From NCBI GenBank assembly GCA_018821435.1, contig JAHJME010000040.1:62001-126000 (forward strand): 64,000 nucleotides of DNA, given 5' to 3'. This document shows, piece by piece, positions 26,246 through 34,473 of the stretch. Both the position numbers and the translations under genes were made by a program. The notes beneath the pieces are model-generated. The model saw only the letters and a list, made by a program, of their open reading frames with translations. It did no database searches and was not told the origin of the DNA. Position 1 is the stretch's first letter, and every line of letters starts with the position of its first letter. This DNA is from Alphaproteobacteria bacterium (GTDB lineage: Bacteria; Pseudomonadota; Alphaproteobacteria; Caulobacterales; Caulobacteraceae).

Positions 26246-27979
26246 ATGGCGAACCTCAACGCCCGTGCGCGAAAAGAAAACACCTACGACGCCATCGTCG
26301 TGGGCAGCGGCATCACGGGCGGCTATGCCGCCAAGGAGCTGACCGAGAAGGGGCTCAAGACCCTGGTGCTCGAACGCGGCCCGATGGTGCGCCACATCGA
26401 GGACTATCCCACCGCCCAGACCCCGCCGTGGGAGGCCAAGTATCCGCGCGGCAAGCTGCCGCCCGCGGAGATGAAGGCGCACTATCCGGTGCAGGGCCGC
26501 ACGGGCTACGCGGTCACCGAATATTCCAAGCACTTCTTCGTCAAGGACGACGAGAACCCCTACACCGAGGACAAGCCGTTCGACTGGATCCGCGGCCACC
26601 ATGTGGGCGGCCGCTCGCTGACGTGGGGTCGCCAGACCTATCGCCACAGCGATCTGGATTTCGAGGCCAATGCGAAACAGGGCGTCGGCGTCGACTGGCC
26701 GATCCGCTACGCCGACCTCGCGCCCTGGTACGACAAGGTCGAACGCTTCATCGGGGTCAGCGGCCAGACGGAGGGTCTGCCACAGCTTCCCGACGGGCAG
26801 TTCCAACCGCCGATGGAGATGAACTGCGTCGAGAAGGACTTCAAGAAAGCCACCGAGGCGCGCTTCCCGGAGCGCAAGATCACTATCGGCCGCTGCGCCC
26901 ACCTGACCGCACCCACCGAGGAGCAACTCGCCCTGGGACGGGGCAAGTGCCAGAACCGCAACCTGTGCGTACGCGGCTGCCCGTTCGGCGCCTATTTCAG
27001 CTCCAACGCCGCGACGCTGGTGGCCGCCGAGCGCACCGGCAATCTGAAGATCCGCCCCGGGTCGATCGTCACCTCCCTGATCCTCGACCCCAAGAAGAAG
27101 CGGGCCACGGGCGTCAGGGTCATGGACGAGGCGACGGGTCAGGAGACCGAGTTCTACGCCGAGGTGATCTTCCTCTGCGCCTCGGCGCTGAGCACCGCCT
27201 GGATCATGCTGAACTCGACCAGCGCGCAGTTCCCGAACGGCTTCGGCAACGGCAGCGATCAGCTGGGCCGCAACGTCATGGATCACCACCTGGGCGTCGG
27301 CGCCCAGGCCGAGGTCCCCGGCTATCTGGACATGTACTATTCGGGCCGGCGGCCGAACGGCATCTACATTCCGCGCTTCCGGAACCTGGGCGACAAGGCC
27401 ACGGCGCGGACCGACTACATGCGTGGCTTCGGCTACCAGGGCGGCGCGGCCCGCCAGAGCTGGGACCGCGCGCTGACCGGCGGTGGCCTGGGCGCGGATC
27501 GCAAGGCGGCGCTGAGCCAGCCGGGTCCCTGGGTGGTCCGCCTGGGCGGCTTCGGCGAGATCCTGCCCTATGCCGACAACCGGGTGACCCTGAACAAGGC
27601 AAAGCTCGACAAATACGGCCTGCCAACGCTGACCTTCAATGTCAGCATCCGCGAGAACGAGAAGGCGATGCGCAAGGACATGGCCGCCGCCGCGGCCGAG
27701 ATGCTGGAGGCGTCGGGCTTCAAGAAGATCATGGCGGGCGACACCGGCTATTCCCCCGGCCTGGGCATCCACGAGATGGGGACCGCGCGCATGGGCCGCG
27801 ACCCCAAGACCTCAGTGCTGAACGCGCACAACCAGGTCCATGAGTGCAAGAACGTTTACGTCACCGACGGGGCGGCGATGACCTCGGCGGCCTGCGTGAA
27901 CCCGTCGTTGACCTACATGGCGCTGACCGCCCGGGCTTGCGCCCATGCGGTCGAGGCTAAGGCGCGGGGAGAGCTCTAG
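26246..27979 (+). CDS. GMC family oxidoreductase (glycoside 3-dehydrogenase-like), copy 1
   Basis: The 577-residue FAD enzyme has the dinucleotide motif VVGSGITGGYAAKELTEKG (residues about 18-36), HHVGGRSLTWGRQ, a cysteine-containing block CQNRNLCVRGCPFGAYFSS, and the C-terminal HEMGTARMG and VTDGAAMTSAACVNPS motifs. This is the gluconate-2-dehydrogenase/glucoside-3-dehydrogenase branch, in which the flavoprotein passes electrons to a cytochrome. It has no signal peptide of its own; the next gene, starting right after its stop, encodes a Tat-signal partner. Confidence 0.92.
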   Translation: MANLNARARKENTYDAIVVGSGITGGYAAKELTEKGLKTLVLERGPMVRHIEDYPTAQTPPWEAKYPRGKLPPAEMKAHYPVQGRTGYAVTEYSKHFFVKDDENPYTEDKPFDWIRGHHVGGRSLTWGRQTYRHSDLDFEANAKQGVGVDWPIRYADLAPWYDKVERFIGVSGQTEGLPQLPDGQFQPPMEMNCVEKDFKKATEARFPERKITIGRCAHLTAPTEEQLALGRGKCQNRNLCVRGCPFGAYFSSNAATLVAAERTGNLKIRPGSIVTSLILDPKKKRATGVRVMDEATGQETEFYAEVIFLCASALSTAWIMLNSTSAQFPNGFGNGSDQLGRNVMDHHLGVGAQAEVPGYLDMYYSGRRPNGIYIPRFRNLGDKATARTDYMRGFGYQGGAARQSWDRALTGGGLGADRKAALSQPGPWVVRLGGFGEILPYADNRVTLNKAKLDKYGLPTLTFNVSIRENEKAMRKDMAAAAAEMLEASGFKKIMAGDTGYSPGLGIHEMGTARMGRDPKTSVLNAHNQVHECKNVYVTDGAAMTSAACVNPSLTYMALTARACAHAVEAKARGEL

Positions 27980-28516
27980 ATGCTATTGACCCGACGCGAC
28001 GCGGCGCTGACCTTCGGCGCCCTCTGGACCGCCCTGGTCCTGCCGGCCGGTGCGCTGGCCCAGACCACCTCGACGCTGTCCTGGACGCCCAAGGCGCTGA
28101 GCGCCGACCAGGCGCGGACCCTGGATGCGGTGGCCGAGCTGATCATCCCGGCCACCGACACCCCCGGCGCGCGGGCGGCGGGCGTGCCGCAGTTCGTCGA
28201 CCGGGCGCTGACCGACTATTACGACCCAGCCGATGGCGCGCGGTACAAGGCCGGCCTGGACCAGATCGACCGCGACGCCCGCGCGGCGCACGGCGCGGCG
28301 TTCGTGGCCCTGACCGGCGCCCAGCAATTGGCGCTGCTGACCCGCTACGACACCGAGGGCATGGCCTCGTTCCGGGCGCTGAAGGAGCTGGTGACCATCG
28401 GCTACTTCACCTCCGAGCCCGGCGCGACCATCGCGCTGCGCTACGACCCGGTGCCCGGCGACTACCACGGCTGTGTGCCGCTCAAGGACATCGGTCGCGC
28501 CTGGGCGACGACCTAG
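27980..28516 (+). CDS. gluconate 2-dehydrogenase subunit 3 family protein, copy 1
   Basis: The 178-residue partner of the preceding GMC enzyme has a twin-arginine signal (TRRDAALTFGALWTALVLPA, residues 4-23) and then the subunit 3 domain (LDAVAELIIPATDTPGARAAGVPQFVDRAL). In this family the small subunit carries the flavoprotein through the Tat pathway and stabilises it. Starts at the base after the GMC stop. Confidence 0.9.
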   Translation: MLLTRRDAALTFGALWTALVLPAGALAQTTSTLSWTPKALSADQARTLDAVAELIIPATDTPGARAAGVPQFVDRALTDYYDPADGARYKAGLDQIDRDARAAHGAAFVALTGAQQLALLTRYDTEGMASFRALKELVTIGYFTSEPGATIALRYDPVPGDYHGCVPLKDIGRAWATT

Positions 28517-28525
28517 GAGACCGGC

Positions 28526-29386
28526 ATGAGACGGGCGCGGACCATCGCGGCGCTTGGCGGATGGCTGTTGCTGTCAGCGACGCCTGCCATGGCGGCCGAT
28601 GCGCCGGCCGGACTGGTGAGCGACCCCTGCGTGGGGCGGGCGCCCATTCCGCCCGCGCTCCTGGCGGCGATGGCTGCACGCTACGACACCAAGCGGACCG
28701 CGCCGCCGCCGGCCGTGTCGCTGACGGACCTGGCCGCCTATCGCGCCGCCGAGGCCGAGTCCCAGAAGAAGGATTGGCCGAACCTCTGCATGTACAGGGC
28801 CGCCAACGCTGCGCTCACGGCCGGACCGGCCGCCGGTCGGCAGGTGGTGTTCATGGGCGATTCCATCACCCAGGGGTGGGGCCTCGCCGATGCCGACTTC
28901 TTCGCCCACGGCTGGGTCAATCGTGGGATCAGCGGCCAGACGACGCCGCAGATGCTGGCGCGGTTCCAGGCCGACGTCGCGGCCCTGAAGCCCAGGGCCG
29001 TGCACATCATGGCGGGCACCAACGACGTCGCGGGCAACACCGGCCCGACCTCGGTGGACGCCATCCAGAACAACGTCATCGCCATGGTGACGATCGCCAA
29101 GGCCAACCACATGGCGGTGGTCCTGGCTTCGATCCCGCCGGCCAAGGCCTTCAACTGGGCGCCGACGCTCAAGCCCGCCGACCAGATCCGTGGCCTGAAC
29201 GATTGGTTGAAGACCTATGCGGCGAAGGAGGGGCTGACCTACGTCGACTACTACGCCTCGCTCGCCACGCCTGACGGCGGCATGAAGCCCGAACTGACCC
29301 TGGATGGCGTGCACCCGAACGCCGCCGGCTATGTCGTCATGGAGCCACTGACCCGCGCGGCGCTGAAGCGCGCGCTGGCGCGCTAG
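28526..29386 (+). CDS. exported SGNH/GDSL hydrolase
   Basis: The 286-residue protein has a signal peptide (residues 1-24). Catalytic blocks are clear: FMGDSITQGWG (Ser113), the Gly in GQTTPQM, MAGTNDVAGN (Asn), and LDGVHPN (Asp260, His263). SGNH enzymes remove acyl esters; in this context it could deacylate a natural glycoside before or after oxidation. Third gene of the operator 2 operon, ending at the convergent second DUF1080 gene with no gap. Confidence 0.9.
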   Translation: MRRARTIAALGGWLLLSATPAMAADAPAGLVSDPCVGRAPIPPALLAAMAARYDTKRTAPPPAVSLTDLAAYRAAEAESQKKDWPNLCMYRAANAALTAGPAAGRQVVFMGDSITQGWGLADADFFAHGWVNRGISGQTTPQMLARFQADVAALKPRAVHIMAGTNDVAGNTGPTSVDAIQNNVIAMVTIAKANHMAVVLASIPPAKAFNWAPTLKPADQIRGLNDWLKTYAAKEGLTYVDYYASLATPDGGMKPELTLDGVHPNAAGYVVMEPLTRAALKRALAR

Positions 29387-30067
29387 CTACTTCAGCACCC
29401 GGATCTTCAAGGATCGGAAGGCCACCGCGTCGCCGTGGTTCTGCAAGGCGATATGGCCCGTGGGCGAGGCGGCGAAGGGCGGCCAGGCCTTGAACTTGCT
29501 GGCCGCGACCCGCGCCTTGAAGTCGGCCGAGTTCAGGTCGTAGGCCGCCACCTTCACCCCGTTCAGCCAGTGCTCGACCTTGCCGTGGTTCACGATCAGC
29601 CGGGCCTGGTTGAACTCGCCCACCGGCTTGGTCACCGCGCCCTCCGGTGCATAGAGCGCGAACAGGCCGCCGGCCTGCTCCAGCGGCGGCTCGCCTCGGC
29701 TGTTGTCCAGCACCTGGTACTCCGGCCCGCTCTCGTAGGTCTGGTTCCCGGCCTCGGTGACGTGGAACATGACCCCGGAGTTGCCCTTCGGACTGATCTT
29801 CCACTCGAAGCTCAGGTCGAAGTTCTCGAAGCTGTCCTTGGTCATGATGTCCTTGGACACCTTGGGATCGGGGCTGAGTTCGCCCTTGGCGGTCCAGCCG
29901 GCGTCCGGCTCCGCGGTCTTGAACCCGCGCCACCCGGCGGTGCTCTTGCCGTCGAACAGCAGCCTCCAGCCCGCCGCCGTCTCGGACGCGGTCAGGGTGT
30001 TCGGCGTCGCCGCCATAGCGGTCGTGGCGAGCAGGGCGACGCAGGCCGCCATCGCGAAGGTCTTCAT
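29387..30067 (-). CDS. exported DUF1080 protein (3-keto-glycoside hydrolase family), copy 2
   Basis: The 226-residue protein has a signal peptide (MKTFAMAACVALLATTAMAA) and a DUF1080 domain (WRLLFDGKSTAGWRGF, NSGVMFHVTEAGNQTYESG, PEYQVLDNS, IALQNHGDAVAFRSLKI). It lies 2 bp after the subunit 3 gene on the minus strand, so it is the last gene of the operon read from operator 3. It differs clearly in sequence from copy 1, suggesting a different glycoside preference. Confidence 0.92.
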   Translation of the reverse strand: MKTFAMAACVALLATTAMAATPNTLTASETAAGWRLLFDGKSTAGWRGFKTAEPDAGWTAKGELSPDPKVSKDIMTKDSFENFDLSFEWKISPKGNSGVMFHVTEAGNQTYESGPEYQVLDNSRGEPPLEQAGGLFALYAPEGAVTKPVGEFNQARLIVNHGKVEHWLNGVKVAAYDLNSADFKARVAASKFKAWPPFAASPTGHIALQNHGDAVAFRSLKIRVLK

Positions 30068-30069
30068 CG

Positions 30070-30678
30070 CTACAGTCCTAGGGTCTTGAGCGCGGCCTCC
30101 AGGGCCGTCTTCACCTCGGGCGACGGTCCTTCGTCGGCCTCGCGGGCGACGTTGCCGATGAAGCCGATGTCTTTGAAGCCTTCCTCGGTGGTGTAGTAGG
30201 CGCCGATCGTAAGCGCCCGGAAACGCTTGAAGAAGGCATCCCCCGAGGTCTGCAGGGCGGTCATCGCCGCCGGCCGTTCCGCCACGCTCTTCTTGGCCAG
30301 CGCCTTCAGGCCGTCGCGGATGGTCGGCCGGTCCTTGAGTTGGTCGGGGTAGGGGGCGCTGACCCACTCGTCGATGAAGTCGGGGATGCCCAGGGCGCTG
30401 GCGGCGGGCGCCGCGCCGCTGGCCGGCAGGATGAAGTCCGCCAGGATCGCGGCGGCCTGCAACTCCTCGTCGCTGAGCAGGCGCGGCCAGGGCGCCTTGT
30501 CGGGCGTCACCAGCTTGGGGTCGGTGCCATAGCCCTTGGCCTCGGGCTGGCCGCCCATCTTGGGGCCATAGACCACGACGCCGGCGCCGACGGCGGTGGC
30601 CGCGCCGACCACGCCGATCCAGGTCAGGGCTGTCCGTCGGTCGATCTTGCGGACATAGGGTTGGGGCGCGTCGCTCAT
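30070..30678 (-). CDS. gluconate 2-dehydrogenase subunit 3 family protein, copy 2
   Basis: The 202-residue protein has a twin-arginine motif (KIDRRTALTWIGVVGAATAV, residues 11-30), then the subunit 3 domain (AAAILADFILPASGAAPAASALGIPDFIDEWV). It probably exports and anchors the GMC enzyme encoded upstream; its ATG overlaps that gene's TGA (ATGA at 30675-30678). Confidence 0.92.
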   Translation of the reverse strand: MSDAPQPYVRKIDRRTALTWIGVVGAATAVGAGVVVYGPKMGGQPEAKGYGTDPKLVTPDKAPWPRLLSDEELQAAAILADFILPASGAAPAASALGIPDFIDEWVSAPYPDQLKDRPTIRDGLKALAKKSVAERPAAMTALQTSGDAFFKRFRALTIGAYYTTEEGFKDIGFIGNVAREADEGPSPEVKTALEAALKTLGL

Positions 30679-32378
30679 AGCGCCCCCTGCTTGGCCAGGG
30701 TCGCCAGGTGGTCGCTGGACCGCCAGGCGAGCGCCAGGATCGACAGCGTCGGGTTCTTGTCCGGGCTGGAGACCAGCACCGCGCCGTCCGTGACGAACAG
30801 GTTCGGCACGGCCCAGGTCTGACCGTACTGGTTGACGACGGAGTCGGCGTCCGAGGCTCCCATGCGCACAGTGCCAACCTCGTGGATCATCTCGCCGCCC
30901 TTGGAGATGGCCTTGCGGCCGTCGCGCTCGACGGGACCGATGGGCTTGCCACCCAGCCTGTCGATCACCTCCAGGAAGGTGGTCACCATGTGTGCGGCCT
31001 GCCTGGTCTCGTGGTCGCCCCACTTCCAGTGGAAGCGCAGCACCGGGATGCCCCACTTGTCCTTCGCCGTCGGGTCCAACTCGCAGTAGCAGTCATCGTT
31101 GGGGATCATCTCCCCCCGGCCGTTGAAGCTGATGATGCTGCCGTAACGCTGGCGCAGCTTGGCCCGGAGGTCGTCGCCGACGCTGGTCTCGTCGTCGGCC
31201 ACCAGGCGGCCCAGTCCCATCGACGGCATGGACCGTCCGCCGCCGATCTCCACGTGGTAGCCACGCGGGAAGCCCAGCTCCTTGTGCTTGTCGTAGCCCC
31301 ACCACGGCACATAGGTGTGCTCGACGCTCATCCCGTCGTCGTTGGTCGGGGGCAGGCCCTCCAACAGCGGAAACTGGCCGGTGACGTTCAGGCCGACGCT
31401 GTCCATCAGGTAGCGGCCGACCATGCCGTGGGTGTTGCACAGGCCGTCGGGGAACGCCGAGCTCTTGGAGTTCAGCAGGATGCGAGCGGTCTCGCCCGAC
31501 CCCGCCGCCAGAACCACGGCCTTCGCGGTCACCGAGTGGTGCTCGCCGGTCACCCGATCGACGTAGCTGACGCCCTTGGCCTTGCCCGCCTTGTCCAGGT
31601 CGACCTGGTAGACCAGGGCGTTGGTGACGATGGTCAGGTTCCTGGTCGCCATGGCCGGCGGGAGCAGCACGGTCGTCGACTGGAAGTTGGCTCCGATCGA
31701 ACAGCCGCGCCCGCACGGCGTGGCGAAGACGCAGGTGTTGCGGCCCGCCATCTTCTGGGTGACCACCGCGCCGTGCATCGGCACGACCGGGATGCCCATG
31801 GCCTCGAAGGCGCGGGCGTAGAACAGCTCGAACCCGCGCGGGGGCGGCGCTTCCATCAGGCAGCCGGGCGGCGAGTCGGGGGTGTTTGTCAGGCCGCGCG
31901 GCGGGGCGGCGCCGGTGACCCCGATCAGCTTCTCGGTCTTGTCGTACCATGGCGCCAGGTCGTCGTAGGTGATCGGCCAGTCGTGGCCCAGGCCATCACG
32001 GCTGCGCGGCTTGAAGTCGAGCGGCCCGAACCTGAGCGAGATACGGCCCCAGTGGTTCGTGCGCCCGCCCAGCATCCGCGGCCGCCACCAGGTGAAGGGC
32101 TCCGAGCCCTCGGCCACGGTATAGGGCTCGTTCGGCACCTCCCACCCGCCGTCGACGGTGGCGTCATAGAAGCCGAACGGCTTGTCCGGCGTGGACGCGC
32201 CTCGCAGAGGGGCTTGCGCCGGGATGTTGTACATCGGGGTCTCGGTGGTCGGGTCGTAGTTGCGACCGGCCTCCAGCATCAGCACCTTCAGGCCCGACTT
32301 GGTCAGGTGATAGGCGCTCATCCCGCCACCGGCCCCGGAGCCGACGATGATGATGTCGTACGGTTCAGCCGTGGCCAT
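30675..32378 (-). CDS. GMC family oxidoreductase (glycoside 3-dehydrogenase-like), copy 2
   Basis: The 567-residue FAD enzyme has IIIVGSGAGGGMSAYHLTKSG at residues 9-29, MLGGRTNHWGRISLR, the CVFATPCGRGCSIGANFQS cysteine block, and HEVGTVRMG and VTDGAVLVSSPDKNPT at the C-terminus. It is the same functional class as copy 1 and also lacks its own signal peptide. First gene of the minus operon controlled by operator 3. No cytochrome c gene lies nearby to accept its electrons. Confidence 0.92.
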   Translation of the reverse strand: MATAEPYDIIIVGSGAGGGMSAYHLTKSGLKVLMLEAGRNYDPTTETPMYNIPAQAPLRGASTPDKPFGFYDATVDGGWEVPNEPYTVAEGSEPFTWWRPRMLGGRTNHWGRISLRFGPLDFKPRSRDGLGHDWPITYDDLAPWYDKTEKLIGVTGAAPPRGLTNTPDSPPGCLMEAPPPRGFELFYARAFEAMGIPVVPMHGAVVTQKMAGRNTCVFATPCGRGCSIGANFQSTTVLLPPAMATRNLTIVTNALVYQVDLDKAGKAKGVSYVDRVTGEHHSVTAKAVVLAAGSGETARILLNSKSSAFPDGLCNTHGMVGRYLMDSVGLNVTGQFPLLEGLPPTNDDGMSVEHTYVPWWGYDKHKELGFPRGYHVEIGGGRSMPSMGLGRLVADDETSVGDDLRAKLRQRYGSIISFNGRGEMIPNDDCYCELDPTAKDKWGIPVLRFHWKWGDHETRQAAHMVTTFLEVIDRLGGKPIGPVERDGRKAISKGGEMIHEVGTVRMGASDADSVVNQYGQTWAVPNLFVTDGAVLVSSPDKNPTLSILALAWRSSDHLATLAKQGAL

Positions 32379-32423
32379 GTTCGGCCTCCGACGTTCGCGT
32401 GAGCATGCGATCTCCCCTCCGCA

Positions 32424-32437
32424 TGTAATCGTTTACG
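32424..32437. promoter_or_regulatory. LacI-type operator 3
   Basis: TGTAATCGTTTACG, with symmetrical TGTAA/TTAC(G) halves. It lies 46 bp upstream of the second GMC operon start and matches operators 1 and 2 in 11 or more of 14 positions. Confidence 0.68.
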
Positions 32438-32620
32438 GCCGGCACCGTGGCGCCGACTCGCGGGCGCGCCAAGGCCGCATTTCGGTCAGGTGACGCGCGT
32501 TGCGGTGACGGTCTCGTGGGCGCCGGCCGGCGAATCCGCATGCGATGCGGGCGCGCGACGTGTTCAGCGCTAAGGAACGGCGCTATCAGAAGCGTCACCA
32601 GTCCCCGACATCACGAAGCT

Positions 32621-33187
32621 ATGCCCGCCAGACAAGCCCCGCCCGCCATCGGACCGCGCCTGCAAGCCCTTCGCAAGGAGCGCGGCCTCACCCTCGATGA
32701 ACTGTCGGCGGCGTCGGGGGTCTCGCGCTCCATGCTGTCGCAGATCGAGCGGAGCCAGGCCAACCCGACGCTGGCCACCGTCTGGCACCTGTCCCACGCG
32801 CTGGGCGTCGAGCTGTCGGAGTTCGTCGGCCTGCAGCGGATCGAGCGCCGTGGCCGGATCGACGTCACGGCGGCCTCGTTCGTGCCCGAAATCCGCACAG
32901 AGGACGGGCAATGCGTGCTGCGGATCCTCAGTCCCGCCGACAAGGCCGGGTCGATGGAGTTCTATCTGCTCGACATCGCGCCCTTCGGCGAACTGGTGTC
33001 GGAAGCCCACACCCGGGGCAGCCACGAACACCTCACCGTGCTCGTGGGCGAGCTGGCGGTGCTGAGCGGAGACACGACTGCGACCGTCGGGGCAGGGGGC
33101 ATCGCGCGCTATCCCGCGGACGTCCCGCACGCGATCCGCAATGAGACCGACGCGGCGGCTCAGGCCATCCTCGTCGTTATCTCATAA
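32621..33187 (+). CDS. XRE family regulator with cupin sensor domain
   Basis: The 188-residue protein has a helix-turn-helix (LQALRKERGLTLDELSAAS, GVSRSMLSQIERSQANPTLATV, about 14-60) and a C-terminal cupin (EAHTRGSHEHLTVLVGELAV, YPADVPHAIRNE, about 115-185). Regulators of this type often control amino-acid catabolism. The threonine-degradation genes start 65 bp after it and are separated from it by palindromic sites. ATG 32621 starts the helix-turn-helix properly. Confidence 0.88.
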   Translation: MPARQAPPAIGPRLQALRKERGLTLDELSAASGVSRSMLSQIERSQANPTLATVWHLSHALGVELSEFVGLQRIERRGRIDVTAASFVPEIRTEDGQCVLRILSPADKAGSMEFYLLDIAPFGELVSEAHTRGSHEHLTVLVGELAVLSGDTTATVGAGGIARYPADVPHAIRNETDAAAQAILVVIS

Positions 33188-33225
33188 TGGAAATTCCATC
33201 ATACTAGACACGAATTCCAGTATGA
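33187..33225. promoter_or_regulatory. tandem palindromes upstream of kbl
   Basis: Two inverted repeats: ATGGAAATTCCAT (33187-33199, a perfect 6-1-6 palindrome) and TCATACT/AGTATGA (33199-33205 with 33219-33225, spacer containing GAATTC). Their place between the XRE-cupin gene and kbl makes them likely operators. Confidence 0.55.
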
Positions 33226-33252
33226 CGTACGGCTTGGCATCAGGAGATGCCG

Positions 33253-34473
33253 ATGCCGGACACCGCCTTCTATGAGCGCCAGCGTACTGCCCTCGAGGAG
33301 ATCGGGGCTCAGGGCCTGACCAAGCCCGAGCGGGTTCTGCTGTCGCGCCAGGGCGTCCATGTGCGGCTGCGCGGCGAGGATGGCCGCGAGGTCGACGCGA
33401 TCAATCTCTGCGCCAACAATTACCTCGGTCTGGCCGGCGACCAGCGGGTCGTCGCGGCGGCCATCGCCGCCACCAGCGCCGGTGGCGCGGGCTTCGCCTC
33501 GGTCCGGTTCATCTGCGGCACGCATGAGTTCCACAAGGAGCTCGAGCGCGAGATCGCCGGCTATCTCGGGTACGAGGACTCGATCCTGTTCGCCGCCGCG
33601 TTCGACGCCAACGGCGCGGTGTTCGAGCCGCTGCTGGACGACCAGGACGCGATCGTCTCCGACAGCCTGAACCACGCGTCGATCATCGATGGCATCCGCC
33701 TCTGCAAGGCCAAGCGCTACCGCTTCGCCAACAACGACATGGACGATCTGGAGACCCAGCTGAAGGCGGCCCGCGCCGACGGCGCGCGGACGATCCTGGT
33801 GGTCACCGATGGCGTGTTCTCCATGGACGGCTACCTGGCCAACCTGACCAGCATCACCCACCTGGCCGGCCGCTATCAGGCGCTGGTCATGGTGGACGAC
33901 TGCCATGCGACCGGGGTGGTCGGCCCGGCGGGGCGCGGCGTTGCGGCGTTGCAGGGCGTGGCCGACAAGGTCGACATCGTCACCGGCACCTTCGGCAAGG
34001 CGCTTGGCGGCGCCATGGGCGGGTTCATCGCCGCCCGGCGCGAGGTGATCGACATCCTGCGCCAGAAGGCGCGGCCCTATCTGTTCTCCAACGCCCTGGC
34101 GCCCTCGATCTGCGGCGCGTCGCTGGCGGCCATCGAGATCGCGCGCGGCGCCGAGGGCGACGACCTGCGCCGGCAGATCGTCCGCAACGCCGCCCACTTC
34201 CGCGGCGCCATGACCGAGGCCGGCTTCAAGCTGAACCCCGGCCAGCACCCGATCATCCCGGTTCTGCTGGGCGACGCCCGGCTGGCCCAGAACATGGCGC
34301 GCGAACTGCTGGACCTCGGCGTGTTCGTGACCGGCTTTTCGTTCCCGGTGGTGCCGAAGGGCCAGGCCCGCATCCGGACCCAGGTGTCCGCCGCGCACAC
34401 GCCGGCGGATTTGGATTTTGCAGTGGAGGCGTTCGTGAAGGCGCGGGAGATTTGCGGGGCGTCCGCGCAATGA
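33253..34473 (+). CDS. kbl: glycine C-acetyltransferase (2-amino-3-ketobutyrate CoA ligase)
   Basis: The 406-residue PLP enzyme converts 2-amino-3-ketobutyrate and CoA to glycine and acetyl-CoA. Landmarks are INLCANNYLGLAGD, GFASVRFICGTHEFHKELE, SDSLNHASIIDG, VMVDDCHATGVVG (PLP Asp and His) and TGTFGKALGGAMGGF, which carries the PLP lysine. ATG 33253 is favoured over 33247 because AGGAG lies 6 nt upstream of it. Overlaps tdh by 4 bp. Confidence 0.95.
   Translation: MPDTAFYERQRTALEEIGAQGLTKPERVLLSRQGVHVRLRGEDGREVDAINLCANNYLGLAGDQRVVAAAIAATSAGGAGFASVRFICGTHEFHKELEREIAGYLGYEDSILFAAAFDANGAVFEPLLDDQDAIVSDSLNHASIIDGIRLCKAKRYRFANNDMDDLETQLKAARADGARTILVVTDGVFSMDGYLANLTSITHLAGRYQALVMVDDCHATGVVGPAGRGVAALQGVADKVDIVTGTFGKALGGAMGGFIAARREVIDILRQKARPYLFSNALAPSICGASLAAIEIARGAEGDDLRRQIVRNAAHFRGAMTEAGFKLNPGQHPIIPVLLGDARLAQNMARELLDLGVFVTGFSFPVVPKGQARIRTQVSAAHTPADLDFAVEAFVKAREICGASAQ

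Noticed and set aside
25961..27772. 603-residue minus-strand frame
   Set aside because: Antisense to the GMC oxidoreductase; composition typical of a high-GC shadow frame.
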